Below, one piece after another: positions 1-10,876 of a stretch of 64,000 nucleotides of DNA. Every line of letters begins with the position of its first letter. Within the stretch, counting starts at the first letter, position 1. Under the pieces are notes generated by a model, which was not told the origin of the DNA, ran no database searches, and worked only from the letters and a program-made list of their open reading frames with translations. This stretch comes from Bedellia somnulentella (taxonomy: Eukaryota; Arthropoda; Insecta; Lepidoptera; Bedelliidae), in contig OY755178.1 of the NCBI GenBank assembly GCA_963576735.1, positions 10,912,001 through 10,976,000 of the forward strand, written 5' to 3'. A program made the position numbers and the translations under genes.

Positions 1-722
1 AATATCATGCGGGTCATCATGGGTATAGTAGGGTCTATGTTTGTATTTTGAAAAATAAAAGACAGCACTATTTTGTACATGAGTTTTATTGCATTATTTA
101 CTATTGACCTTTAAACAAAATCAGTTTCGTGTGAAAGTTTCGAATTCATTCGTCTTTTTCAGTCACATTTTTTAAAAGATGATGTATTCGTACATCTAAG
201 TACTTTAAAGCTATAGCCTTTATTAACGGATTTTGCTCTCTGATGTGGTCGTTTAATGTCGGAAATATTCTTTTACCTAAATTCTTTTTCAAAACAACTG
301 CGACCATTTGAGCCAAAGCTTAGTCTTTGGACAAAAACGAGGTGCCTTTCAATTTTATAGTATGCCTCAAAACTTTGGTTGATTTCCAATTGCATCTTCC
401 AGTGGCCGCAATCCATTTTTCTCGTAGATTCGGGTCTTTAGGAAAACTGTAATAAATACGAAGAAATTAAATAAATATAACAAATTTATTACTTACTAAT
501 TCCGTAGATAACAATTGGAAATCATTCAGCGTCGCTATAGCGCGACGAAATTCATAATATACTCACTCATTAACATCAGTTTACTAATTTGAAAATTTTA
601 CCCTAACGACAGGGTAGGATGAAAACGTGAATTATGGCAACACTGAGATACTGCATATTTTTAGGTTATACTATTAAAAAATTGCTCAAAATAACTAAAG
701 TAAATGCTAGTAATCTAGTTCA
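1..722 (-). mobile_element. P-element-like non-autonomous remnant, copy A
   Basis: This stretch is nearly identical to 28178-28922, so it is a dispersed repeat; its left end lies outside the window. On the minus strand, 448 to 129 reads as one frame with a single stop. It begins with the second half of a THAP zinc finger (motifs FPKDPNLREKW and TGRCNW) behind a good splice acceptor. It then passes directly into a segment (LNDHIREQNPLIKAIALK, then DVRIHHLLKN) that resembles the C-terminal tail of P-element/THAP9 transposases. The transposase core is absent, so I infer an internally deleted P-like element. The family call rests on motif recognition only. Confidence 0.5.
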
Positions 723-1129
723 ACGTAATTAACATTTGAATCACTTATTTTCTGATTGCGCAATGTATTTATAATGTATTTATCTGTAGAAAAACATTAA
801 AAAACTCACTCACTTGTGGAAAGTCAATCCTTCGATGTGTTTTTCGCTGTGGCTTCCGCAGCCAAGCACGCTACACCCAACCATACCTCACTAAATAATA
901 ACTTAAATAATGGAGTCTCTTTTGTCACAATAACAATATACAAATGAATAAAATCTTTCTCAAAATCAAAAGAAAACCAAAATCGCTCACAAGTCGACGC
1001 TTTGTTTGTCACAATTTAAAAGTGTGCCATCAACAAAACGGGTTACGCGATAGAGATGACAATATAGATTTGTGTCTCTTTCTAACATATAAGAACTTAA
1101 ATAAGGGCTTCTCTTTTTAAAATGGATGA

Positions 1130-1815
1130 CGTAACATCGCTCTGTCTATAGTGTTCATAGTCAAAGCTAGAGGCGTTAAATCGGGCGACCTCGCCGGCCA
1201 TTTGATAGGGCCGTTCGTACCAATCCATTTTCGCGGAAAGTTTTCATTTAAAAAGTCTCTTGCTATGCGACTATTGTGAGCCGGTGCTCCGTCCTGTTGA
1301 AAATAAAGTTGTTCTCTTACTTCTGCTGACATTTCTTTCTTGTACGGCCTCTAAAAGATCTTCTAAGATTGCAAGGTACTTGAATCTATCCAAATGTCCA
1401 TCATAAATTTTAAACAAGAGTACCTTATTGTGAAGTAGGCCGACCCAGCTGTTAAATGAGAATCTAACTTGACGGCGTCCTTCGTGCATTCGTAGGGGAT
1501 TTTCTCGACTCCAATAGTGATGATTTTTACGATTGTACATTCCGTTGTTGGAAAATTGAGTTTCATCAGAAAATATTACAAGCTTTAAAAAATGTCTGTC
1601 TTGATCCATTTTTTCTTTTAACCTATTACAAAATTCAAGCCTTCGAATATCATCTCCTGCATGTAAGGCCTGCACCCAATGTCCATTCTTGTAGCACTTG
1701 TATTTGTGTTTCTTTAGGGTTCTTTGAATAGTCCGACGTGAAATTTCAGGAATATCACGACTTGCATTACGGGTGGAGGCATCTGGTGTTGCTTCAAAAT
1801 ATGTTTAAATGTTAA
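1130..1815 (-). pseudogene. Tc1/mariner-superfamily transposase, decayed
   Basis: The minus strand carries, in order, a helix-turn-helix-like start (SRDIPEISRRTIQRTLKKHK), the first catalytic block (VIFSDETQFSNNG), and after a frame change near 1330 the second and third blocks (YFQQDGAPAHNSRIARDF, then WPARSPDLTPL). These are DDE motifs of Tc1/mariner-superfamily transposases of the type with the W-x-R-SPDLTPLD signature. The frameshift and the loss of sequence after SPDLTPL show that it is dead. A short piece of the same 3' end recurs on the plus strand near 27735-27785. I cannot assign a named family. Confidence 0.7.
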
Positions 1816-1862
1816 TTTCCATGTTTTCATCACATTGTCTTGGTTTTACTTTTTTTTTGGCT

Positions 1863-2228
1863 TAGCGACATGATAGTCCAGTGGGTAGAACACCCGCCCG
1901 AAAACCGAAGGGCGTGAGTTCCAATCCTGGGACGGGCCTACACCAATTTGTCTTTTCTAAAAAGTCATATGTGTGGTTAATTTATCATGGTTGTTAACGG
2001 TGAGGGAAAACATCGTGAGGAAACCCACATGGCTGAGTTTTACTTAGTCATGTGACAGTGTATTCGTACAAAACGGCGATAGGCCTGCCCCCTATCACGT
2101 GAGTACACTGTCTAAGCAAAACGTGGGTACCTTCTCTGGAAACTAGATGGCGCTCGCCATGTGAGTTCAGAAGTATTGGTACCTCTGCCAACCCCTTCGG
2201 GGATAAACGGCGTGAACGTTTATGTTAT
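1863..2228 (+). mobile_element. tRNA-derived SINE (family A), full-length copy
   Basis: The 5' head is tRNA-like: an A-box-like TAGTCCAGTGGG and a B-box-like GAGTTCCAATCC about 35 bases later. A family-specific body follows (TGTGTGGTTAATTTATCATGG, GGTGAGGGAAAACATC) and the end is GGCGTGAACGTTTATG. Other copies are at 25930-26300, 46908-47250 and 63139-63497. The copy at 63 kb differs at only a few positions, which suggests fairly recent activity. Confidence 0.8.
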
Positions 2229-2499
2229 TATGGCTTCTTAAAACTTCCATGGGTCTTCAAATTGTGAACAATTTTGATGAATATTTTACGAGTAGGTAAA
2301 ATACGTGTCGGATATTTTATATGGTACCAATGTAGTGCACGGGAGCAATTTCTAACGTTTTTAGAGTAATTAAATTTCAATTTTCCAATAAATCTAATTG
2401 CTCAGAGTTTGTAAAACGCATTTTCCCAACACAAAAATACCGAAGTACTGATTTTCAGTTCCCGCCAAAACATTTGACACTCGAGTTTTCTATTTGTTC

Positions 2500-2723
2500 T
2501 TTCTTTTTATTGCTATTCGGCTAGTCACACCGAGACGTTCCGTTTTCAAATGAGGTTTAACACGTCTGTGTAACTACAATATCTACATACTTACTTTAAG
2601 TGGGTTTTCAATTGATTGTTAGTGTTTAATTACTATGTACCTCACTGTAAACTGTATGATAATTTCTTTTGTAAATTTGTGTTTGATGTACAATAAAGAG
2701 TTATTCTATTCTATTCTATTCTA
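2500..2723 (+). repeat. Retroelement 3' tail with (TTCTA)n
   Basis: The sequence ends in TGTACAATAAAGAG followed by a TTCTA microsatellite (about 2702-2722). A polyadenylation-like AATAAA followed by a short tandem tail is the usual 3' end of insect non-LTR retrotransposons. No coding part is visible upstream, so this would be a 5'-truncated copy. The rest of 2229-3300 is AT-rich with no gene I can support. Confidence 0.4.
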
Positions 2724-3034
2724 CTATAGATAAAAAAACTTCCTTAAATGTTTAATGGAATGCAAACCACATGATACGGTGCATGTATGTAATAATAATA
2801 ACTTATTATTAATAAGTTGAGAGGTACAAACAGTCATAGAGACAATTTTACATGCCTGAACTTGTTGAATATTGTGACGGTGGTCACTTCGAACACCTAC
2901 TTTGAGAATTTAAAGTATGTGAAAACAATGCATTTTATTCATTTTTGACATCATGTTTTGTGTAGACATTCACAGCTTAAGACCTACACAATCGATATCA
3001 AAATAGAAAAAGTGTAAGTTTATTTTTTCAAAAC

Positions 3035-3078
3035 AACCGGGTTCGATTCCCGAGCTGGGTACAGTTTTTTTTTTTTCG
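3035..3078 (+). repeat. tRNA T-arm-like fragment followed by a T run
   Basis: CCGGGTTCGATTCCCGAG matches a Pol III B box with a T-stem-like inverted repeat, and a run of twelve or more T follows within 20 bases. No D arm or acceptor stem lies upstream, so this is a truncated tRNA-derived repeat and not a tRNA gene. Confidence 0.4.
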
Positions 3079-3299
3079 AATAAATGAATGCAGTTTTTCT
3101 TTTTATCAAAATCGGTGCCATGGTTCCTAAGAACAAATCTTCGTATGTCTTATAGTTTCAGACTTTCCCATACTAACCGATTTGAATGAGCCACCCTGTT
3201 CTGAACATCCCATCATATTATTGACACCTGGTGTTCAGATTACCAACTCACGTTGTGGAAGTTAACTTCCTTTAAAGTGAATTAACGATTAACTTAAGT

Positions 3300-5064
3300 T
3301 CATGAAGGTACTAACTAAACAGGAGAGGGCACTCACAAAAATATGGTACACAATAACGAAATTTATCACCTTGCAATAAAGCTTATAATCTTTTGAACAC
3401 TGTCCAGCAGAGAAACGTCCTAGAACGAGAGCCCGAACTAGAGGAGTGCAAACTGTCTAAAGTGACAGTTTGCAACAGTCTTGTTAGAGAATTGATTTTA
3501 GATAATATTGTGCAAATACGTGAAGCAAATTATAATTTGGACTCGTAGGAAGTAAGCTTGTTTAGGGCAGAGACCTTGTTTATGTGATCGTTCTTTAAAA
3601 ATAGGGAAATAATAAGTTTTGGGCTGCAGTTATCGAAGCGAGTAAAAACCCCAGACGAATCACTTCGTAGTGACGTATCAAAGATAAATGGGAATATATT
3701 TACAGTTTATGAACCTTATTAGAATTACAATAGAAGATATGCTGTTATTTATACGCTTTACCTGTTTTTTTTATTTAATTCTAAACATAACCTTCAACAA
3801 CAAAAAACAACGGTGTTGCCCACTTCATAATCTCAATAATCCTATAGAAGTCAGAATTCATCATGTGAATAAGATAACTACTATGAACAAGGAAAGAATT
3901 TGGAGTCATTTAAAAAAAAAATGTTTAAAAGACAGTAAAAATTTGACTTATAATGAATATTTGATTTAAAGAGTTGTTTTATTTTAACAAAAATATTATT
4001 GATTTATTACCCTATTAGAGTTATTTTTAAACTACGTTTTAATTCCCACAGAGAAGCCGTGGTACAGATTTTGGTTGTACTTGTTGGAAAAAAAACACAA
4101 CAATCTGGTGATTGTTGTCTATTTATTGATTAGTCATTGTTAATAGGTATGTATGTGTTGTATTTTAGTTTATTGTTTGCTCATAATTTATCTATTTATA
4201 AACTTATTATTTTAGGATATTTGCCATATATGTTCGGTAACATTATATGGTTGTCGTTATTGAAAGCATGGGAAAAGCCCGACCAAATTACCACAAGCGA
4301 GGCAAAATTGTTTTTGTGTCAACACCGATTGTGCGAAAGAGATACATATAGGGTGTCACGCGCCGTATCTGTCTATAGGTTGTTGGTCTGAGGGCCATTG
4401 ACTTTAAGATTAGCTGTGTAGTGTCGGCATAGAATAACACTACCCCATTTTTCCCGTGCGTGCTCATAATAGGCGAGTAAGGGTTATTGGGGCTTTTATG
4501 TATTTTTTAGAGAATCGTCACCAACATCCTTTATTTTTACCATCTTTTTCAAACTCAACTTCCAAATGTGGCTGAGTAATTTCTTATTCTGAAATTATTT
4601 GCTCAAGTAGCCACCCATACTCTCTATCCGTTACATTTATTTTAAGCAAATACAAAATCGCATTCAAGTTAATCATTAAAAGATTTATACAAAAAAATTC
4701 TAAGTGGAACGTCTGCCGCACTTGGATTCAGTATACATATTACATGGATAATGTAAACCCGTCATAAAGCAGGTGCAAGAAAGTACCAAACTCCCAATCA
4801 CCTCATCTTATCTGTATCTGTCGTCGTCGTCGGGTTTATTATAATTTGTGAATTTGTGATTTTGTGATCTATATCTATGTCTGTAAAAAAAAAAGAAAAA
4901 AGTTTGTTTATAAATTTTGTTTATCCCATCCGGTAAATTTATTAAAGAAGATAGGTCCTTCAAAGATATGCAATTATAAATTTAAGGATTAACAAACAAT
5001 GGACTTAGTTTAAGAGATAATTTATACTAGTTGAGCTTTTTAGAAGAATTAAAATAACCTCAAA
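3300..5064. other. Gene-free stretch upstream of ECSIT
   Basis: There are open frames of 93 and 84 codons at 3688 and 4137, but neither has recognisable domains and both are AT-driven. A decayed SINE-B copy is at 4405-4625. The bases at about 4325-4385 match the reverse complement of about 31640-31692, so part of this is repeat. The ECSIT promoter presumably lies near 4800-5064; no clear TATA or initiator element was identified. Confidence 0.4.
4405..4625 (+). mobile_element. SINE-B copy, degenerate
   Basis: The head GCTGTGTAGTGTCGGC is followed by AATAACACTACCCC and the body up to CTTCCAAATGTGGCTGAG; the 3' end is decayed. This is the commonest family in the window (at least fifteen copies). 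Its consensus runs from GTGTAGTGTCGGCTTAGAAT to CCGTGAGTATATGTATGTAT. Confidence 0.6.
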
Positions 5065-8000
5065 ATGGCATCGAAAATATTGAGACATTTTCTTCGTCCC
5101 AAACCGCATACTTTAATGTTCCAAAGGTTCGCAATTTCCGAAAAAAGTATCGTTAAATATGACCCATTTGTAAAAAGCGCGAAAAGAGATAAAGATAACT
5201 ATTTAACTGCTATTAAAATATTCGAAAACCATGATACTAGAAGAAGAGGTCATGTCGAGTTCATTTATGCTGCTTTGGCTAGAATGAAAGAATATGGGGT
5301 GCATAAAGATTTGGAAGTATATAAAGCATTGATAGACGTCCTTCCTAAAGGAAAATTTATACCAAGCAATGTCTTTCAAGCAGAATTCTTTCACTACCCA
5401 AAACAACAACAGTGTGCAGTGGATTTGCTAGAACAAATGGAAGATAATGGTATATGAGAGTTTTTGTCTTTTGTTTTGCTTTATGCATACGATCTTTCTT
5501 AAATTTGTTTTGATAAAGATTCATTCTAAAACAGGAAATTCACAGTACAATTAAATTATACAAAGGATATCAGTATGGCAAACAGCTTGTTTGGTATCTA
5601 ATTTATGGAGATTTTTGTTGTAGGAGTAATGCCTGATACTGAAATGGAACAAATGCTGCTCAATGTGTTTGGCCGAAGAGGAATACCACTAAGAAAATAT
5701 TGGAGGATGATGTACTGGATGCCAAAGTTTAAATACCTAAGTCCATGGCAACTTCCCGAGCAATTACCAGTAGACACATTAGATTTAGCTGTTTTAGCTA
5801 TAAGAAGAATAACTTCAGTGGATCCTGATACTAAAGTTATAATATGGGAGGTAATTTCCTCAAAATACATTGCATAAAATTATTGCAGTATGCTTTCTCC
5901 CAAAACCTTTATTTTACAATCTTTCCCCCACTCAACTCGTAAAAGTGTCTTAAGAATTTTCTATTCTTAAGTTCTGGCTACCCCTCCTAGGAATTTGTAG
6001 CTGGGAGTATATGTATGTATGTATATTAAACTTGGGTTGGAAAAAGAATGTAAAGTAGGCACAGGCACAGTGCTACTAGTTCACCTAATTCTTTTGATAT
6101 ATTATTGTTAAAGTCTGAGAGTATAAAAAATAATCTTTTTAAATCTCTTTTACAGACACAAGAAATTGAAGAGAGTTTAGACAAAACTTGGATAGTCAGT
6201 GCACAGAGCCCCAAGCAGCAGCATTTAGTAGCTGAACAGCCAACAAATGAAGCTGTAACAATTAAAGGACCTTATGATGTTTATCTTAGAGATCAAATTG
6301 TATCATATTTTCTACTGCTAGGAAAAGTAAGAGAACCTTCAAAGGATGAAAGAGATCCAGATGGTAAGATTTTTGTACTTTCACTAAATATAATTGAGTA
6401 TATATTTCCAGACATATCAAGACAGGGGTCCATGGTATTACAACTCTTGGGTGTTGGTGGCGAAAATATATTTAAGTTGTTATCGGCATATAATAACTTG
6501 TAGACCTATAACCCTAAAAGACACCTGTCACAATTATTCCATGCTATATATATTATTACTTTATATTTCAGATGTATCAAATATTGAGAAGCCTATAGCA
6601 ATACCAGGAGTGTTTGGCAAAACAAATCTACCTGCTGTCAATTGTACAGTTCATGAACAAGATGATGGAACTATATTGTCTGTTTGTGCTACAGGTGGGT
6701 TTTATTAGGACTTTATAATGATTACTCTTAATTTAAATCTTTTTGTTCATGAAAACCTCATGTGGGGATTATTACTAATAAATAAAGGAAAGAAAAATTT
6801 CGACACAGGCGGGATTCGAACCCGCGACCTCGGGTATACGCCCCCGTCGCTCTTGCCAATTGAGCTACCGTGCCAATGGCTGCCAGCGCAAAATTCTTCT
6901 AACATTTATTTCTTTAACACGTTTTAGTAGTGTTTGCGTTTTCTACCTCCAAATTTTTTACTAATTCGGAAGGCCACTTGTCTATCTTTTCAGATAGAAT
7001 GCAAATGTTGAAAACGCCTAACTATCACATAATTTAAATCTTTTTGTTCATGAAAACCTCATGTGGGAGGTAGAAAAGAGGCCTCCTAAGATTTTCACCT
7101 AAAGTTACATTTGGGAAAGATAATTGAGTATTTGTTGTTGGTAGCTAAAAACTACCGCGGAATCAGCCTACTCAGTGTTGTCGGTAAATTGTATGCAAAG
7201 GTATTGATTGAAAGAGTGATGAATGAAACTGATGACAAAATTTGGGATGTGCAAGCAGGATTTAGAAAGGGAATGGGATGTATGGACCAAATCTTCTCTT
7301 TAAGGAGCATCACTGAAAAGTTCTTAGCCAAGAATCGAAAGGTGTATTGCTCCTTCATAGATTTAGAGAAGGCGTATGATAGGGTGGTAAGGAAGTATTT
7401 GTGGGAGGTGTTATCCAAGTTCGGCTTGGGGAGCCAACTTATACGTGCACTGGTATCACTCTATGAGGATTCTAGTGCATGTGTAAGAATAAACGGGGAA
7501 AACACAGACTGGTTCGGTATCTCTAGGGGTGTCCGACAGGGATGTGTAGCTTCTCCGTGGCTCTTCAACTTGTTCATGGATGACTGTCTGATAGAGTTGC
7601 GTGAAAGTGATTATGGACTGAGAATGGGTGGATTCGTCATCAAATGCCTCTTATATGCTGATGACCAAGTGTTACTTGCATCGTCGGTTGAGGAGTTGCA
7701 AGAGATGATGAATATTGCATGTGCGTCGTTTGAAAGAAAAGGAATGAGAGTGAATGTGGATAAAACCAAAACCATGGTTTTCGAGAGAGAGGAGAATATG
7801 ACTGAATGCGTGATTGAGATCAATGGTAAGAAAGTGGAACAAGTGAAAGAGTTCGTATATCTGGGAAGTTTGTTTACTAGGGATGGAAAGTGTGATGAAG
7901 ACATTGAAAGAAGAGTAAAAAAGGGTAATGCGGTAAATGGAGCACTGGATAGTCTCATGTCTAGTCAATCGGTGTCCGAAAAGGCCCGAATGGCTGTGCA

Positions 8001-9285
8001 TGATGCTGTCCTCGTTCCAACGCTTATGTATGGCAGTGAATGTTGGGTGTGGCAGAAGAAGCATGAAAGCAGAGTAAATGCAGTAGAAATGAGATCCCTC
8101 AGAAAAGTTTGTAATGTAAGGTTATGTGATCGTGTGAGGAATGATGTGATTCGTGAAAGGTGTGGTGTAAAAGATGATATTGTAAGAAAGATAGAAAAAG
8201 GAATGTTGAGATGGTTTGGGCACATAGAGAGGATGGATGACAGTAAAGTGGTGAAAGAGATATATAGAGCCAATGTGGAAGGTAATGTTAGTAGAGGACG
8301 ACCTCGGAGGACACATCTAGATCAAATAGAAAATGTGCTCAAAAAGGCAGGTGTCCGAAGTACGAAGAATAAAAGAGCATGTATGAAAAGATTGATGGAT
8401 GTGAATGAAGCTAGAGAGGTTTGCCAGGATCGTACAAAGTGGCGATCGATAGTCTCTGCCTACCCCAATGGGAACTAACGGCGTGAGAATATGTATGTAT
8501 GTTGTTGTGGTTTTTGCTGTGTATTCATATATTTTTTTACATCACAACGGAAACTCAACTCACTGTAATAATTAATTTTACTGATCTGAAGAAATTCCTC
8601 ACTTACCTAGATTCCCTAGAAAATAGAACCTAAAGCTCTGTTTAGTAAAAAAAAAACCTAACCAACAAAATGCAGTCAATTTCAGTTATAAATGCAGACA
8701 GGGCTTTTCAATAGCTATCAGTTTAGGGTGGCCGTCTATGTCCTGTTTGCCTAGTGTCCTGGACTGGTATTTCTAGTCATACATAAATATACTCACAACC
8801 ATAAATCCCAAAAAAGGGGTAGCCAGAGCCTCGGGTAGGTGAGGAGTTATTAGCCTCAGAGCTAATAACTCCTCAGCCACAGTTGGAAGTTAATAGGGGA
8901 CAGGATGGCGGGAATGAATCATTGGTGATGGGTCTCCCAACGCAACACCCAAAAACAACTAAAAAAAGCCCCATGCCCTTGGGCAATGACATTGTAAGCC
9001 GGCACTATACTACACATTTTCTATATTCATATTTCTAGTCCTAGGTTTCAAAGAGCAACCCTATCCCAGCTATTTGATAGTCAAAAAATAACAATTAACT
9101 AATTAATATTATGTATTATTTCAGGAACCTCATCAAGAGACTCTTTGCTGTCATGGATAAGGTTACTCGAAAGACATGGCAACCCAAAGTTAGCAGAGAT
9201 ACCAGTCATATTCACAATGATCGCTCCACCCACAGATCTTGTACCAACAGATATGGAGATGAATCAGCAAAAAGAGTTGACTTAG
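5065..9285 (+). CDS. ECSIT: ECSIT, Toll-pathway signalling intermediate / complex I assembly factor
   Basis: Five exons: 5065-5449, 5624-5850, 6156-6363, 6572-6694 and 9125-9285. All junctions are GT-AG, phases match, and the frame stays open for 367 residues (human ECSIT is somewhat longer). The first 30 residues are basic and hydroxylated, fitting a mitochondrial presequence. The conserved PPR-like core has HVEFIYAALARMKEYGV, then FHYPKQQQCAVDLLEQMEDN, and exon 2 continues GVMPDTEME, the same order as in vertebrate ECSIT. The C-terminal domain spans exons 3-5. Known family role: mitochondrial complex I assembly with NDUFAF1/ACAD9 and an adaptor role with TRAF6 in Toll/BMP signalling. Intron 4 (2.4 kb) has taken in a tRNA-like repeat, an RTE-like LINE and a SINE; intron 2 holds a SINE tail. 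The gene is convergent with TM2D1. No canonical AATAAA follows closely after the stop. Confidence 0.93.
5900..6040 (+). mobile_element. SINE-B 3' portion in ECSIT intron 2
   Basis: It runs from CCTTTATTTTACAATC through GTTCTGGCTACCCCTCCT to GGGAGTATATGTATGTATGT, the 3' half of the SINE-B consensus. It is 5'-truncated, as expected for target-primed insertion. Confidence 0.7.
6738..7062 (-). mobile_element. tRNA-bearing repeat (family T) in ECSIT intron 4
   Basis: On the minus strand a nearly complete tRNA-like unit occupies about 6875-6805: a D arm around TAGCTCAATTGGCA, a T arm GCGGGTTCGAATCCCGC, and pairing acceptor halves in the better copies. The unit sits in a 300-base repeat flanked on both sides by the same 40-base direct repeat containing TCATGAAAACCTCATGTGGG (6745-6770 and 7037-7062). 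Other copies are at 10375-10690, 54490-55085 and 56905-57415. Confidence 0.65.
7145..8504 (+). mobile_element. 5'-truncated RTE-like non-LTR retrotransposon with open reverse transcriptase
   Basis: An uninterrupted frame of 455 codons (7111-8478) holds the reverse transcriptase: NYRGISLLS, FRKGMGCMDQIFSLR, DLEKAYDRV, GVRQGCVASPWLFN and the catalytic LLYADDQVLLAS. The C-terminal part includes MLRWFGHIERMDD and GRPRRTHLDQIE. The apurinic endonuclease domain is missing. The 3' end GCGTGAGAATATGTATGTATGT is a TATG tail. It lies wholly inside ECSIT intron 4, in the same orientation. Short 3' fragments of the same family are at 11115, 34810, 44690 and 47290. RTE is my best clade guess; the catalytic YADD block itself is certain. 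Confidence 0.8.
8770..9018 (-). mobile_element. SINE-B, near full length
   Basis: It reads from the tail (AAATATACTCACAACCATAA) to the head (AAGCCGGCACTATACTACAC) on the plus strand, so it is inserted in minus orientation. It is in ECSIT intron 4, close to the exon 5 acceptor. Confidence 0.75.
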
Positions 9286-10876
9286 TACTTACTGTATATT
9301 GTAAATTGTTTTGTAAATATATTTGTTTGTAGATAGATATTTTATTAAGTATAGATTGTTTCTAAAGTTTTATTCTTCATTTCTTTCGATCTCATTTTGG
9401 AACAGCAGAATCTCATTGGTTTTCCGGCTTTTACTGTTTTTAAGTGGTTGGTGGTCATGAGATTGAACATTTTTAATCCAATATTTGTCTCTTCACCTCT
9501 TGGTGTGAATGCCTATTCGGATTAGAGTTGCACTAAACCATATCTTCATGTGGATGTCATACGAGGACTAAGGGTATGGGGCTTTATAAGTGATCATTTA
9601 GCGTTTAGGCTAAGAGGCATCACCACCTATTTACAATATTTTTCCAACTTAACTTAAACTTTAGGATTTATAGCCATGAGTATAGTCTATAATAGCATTG
9701 ATTGTTCTACTGAGACAGATTTCTAAAACCTGCTCCTTTTTGTTGGGTTGTATTGCAAAAAGGACTACAGGTAGATAAACTTTGAAAAGTAATTACAGCA
9801 GCAGTTGATCAGCGGTAGGTAGTTTTGTATGGATATATAAGTGCATACAAAAAATATATTAAATGAAAAAGTTTCTGATAACAATTCTTTATTTACACAA
9901 TAAACATTTGAAGTTAGTGTTTCATAAATAAAACTAGGGTAATGATTGTATATAAATGCAAACTTAGAATATAGAAAAAATCACAAAACCAAACTATTTT
10001 TAAAAAGCCAGACCATAATTTCTTAAAGTAAACAAACTTCTCTTATAGTAGACAACATCTAATAGAGCTAGGATCTAGGGCCTGTTTTTGGAGTTAGGTA
10101 TTTATAGATTATCCTCTGAAATAGTGGTCTTCCTTTCTTTTTCTTGGGTAATAAGCGAAGATCATAAGGCAACATTTCATTTACATTTTAACAAGCCAAA
10201 TTTAATTAATATGTACATCAAAGCTAACATTTTAGTATATACTATCAGTCACAACACTTCTTCAAAAATCTTTGTCTCAATTGAATGACACAAGGCAATT
10301 GATTTAATACTAGCTAGCTAATTTTCTTTTTCATTGTTGGAACAGAGAGTAAAATCAAGTAGGTAATAATTTACTAATAAATAAAGGAAAGCAAAATTTC
10401 GACACCAACGGGGATCGAACCCACAAACTCCGGATATACGCCCCCGTCGCTCTGCTATAGTGTAGCTATAGGGTCAAGTAGCTACTAATGCGAAATTCTT
10501 CTTTACTTTGTTTCTTTTACACTTTTTAAGCAGCGTCACTGTTCCCTACCGCTCTTTTTTTTAAATTCGGAAAGCCACTTATCTACCTTTACAGATACAA
10601 CGCAAAAGTTGAGAACGCCTAACTATCACATAATTATTAATAAGTAATAATCCCATAAATTATAATGAGGTTTTTATGAACAAAACATTCTAATTCGGTA
10701 ATAATTTTACCAGAAATATTTAAGTTTTGTTAATACCCTGATCTCAACTCAATTTCTAGAGATGATTTACCCATTATCTCTACTGATACTGTTTGATCAT
10801 TTTTGATAAGTTAATCTAGCTACTATGTCCACTCATAATCATCATCATCACTGGCAAATGATATAGTTCCCCACTG
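9286..10876. other. Convergent intergenic region ECSIT / TM2D1
   Basis: No gene is supported. A decayed plus-strand SINE-B lies at about 9480-9690 and a tRNA-bearing repeat at 10375-10690. The 66-codon frame at 10088 has no recognisable features. Both 3' UTRs should be here. Confidence 0.5.
10375..10690 (-). mobile_element. tRNA-bearing repeat (family T), diverged copy
   Basis: It matches the copy at 6.7 kb: AAATAAAGGAAAGCAAAATTTCGAC, then the reversed tRNA-like unit with its CGGATATACGCCCCCGTCG stretch, then CTAACTATCACATAAT. The tRNA-like part has several substitutions and its T arm no longer pairs fully, so this copy is older. Confidence 0.55.

Noticed and set aside
3688..3969. 93-codon frame as a host gene
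   Set aside because: It is very AT-rich, has no recognisable domain and no supporting exon structure; retained only as a note in the gene-free stretch.
6800..6880. A real tRNA gene on the minus strand
   Set aside because: The arms pair well, but the anticodon loop has 8 bases and the same sequence is inside every copy of a dispersed repeat, so it is a tRNA-derived part of family T.
7152..8316. Several minus-strand frames of 60-130 codons
   Set aside because: They are antisense readings of the reverse-transcriptase frame, without domains.
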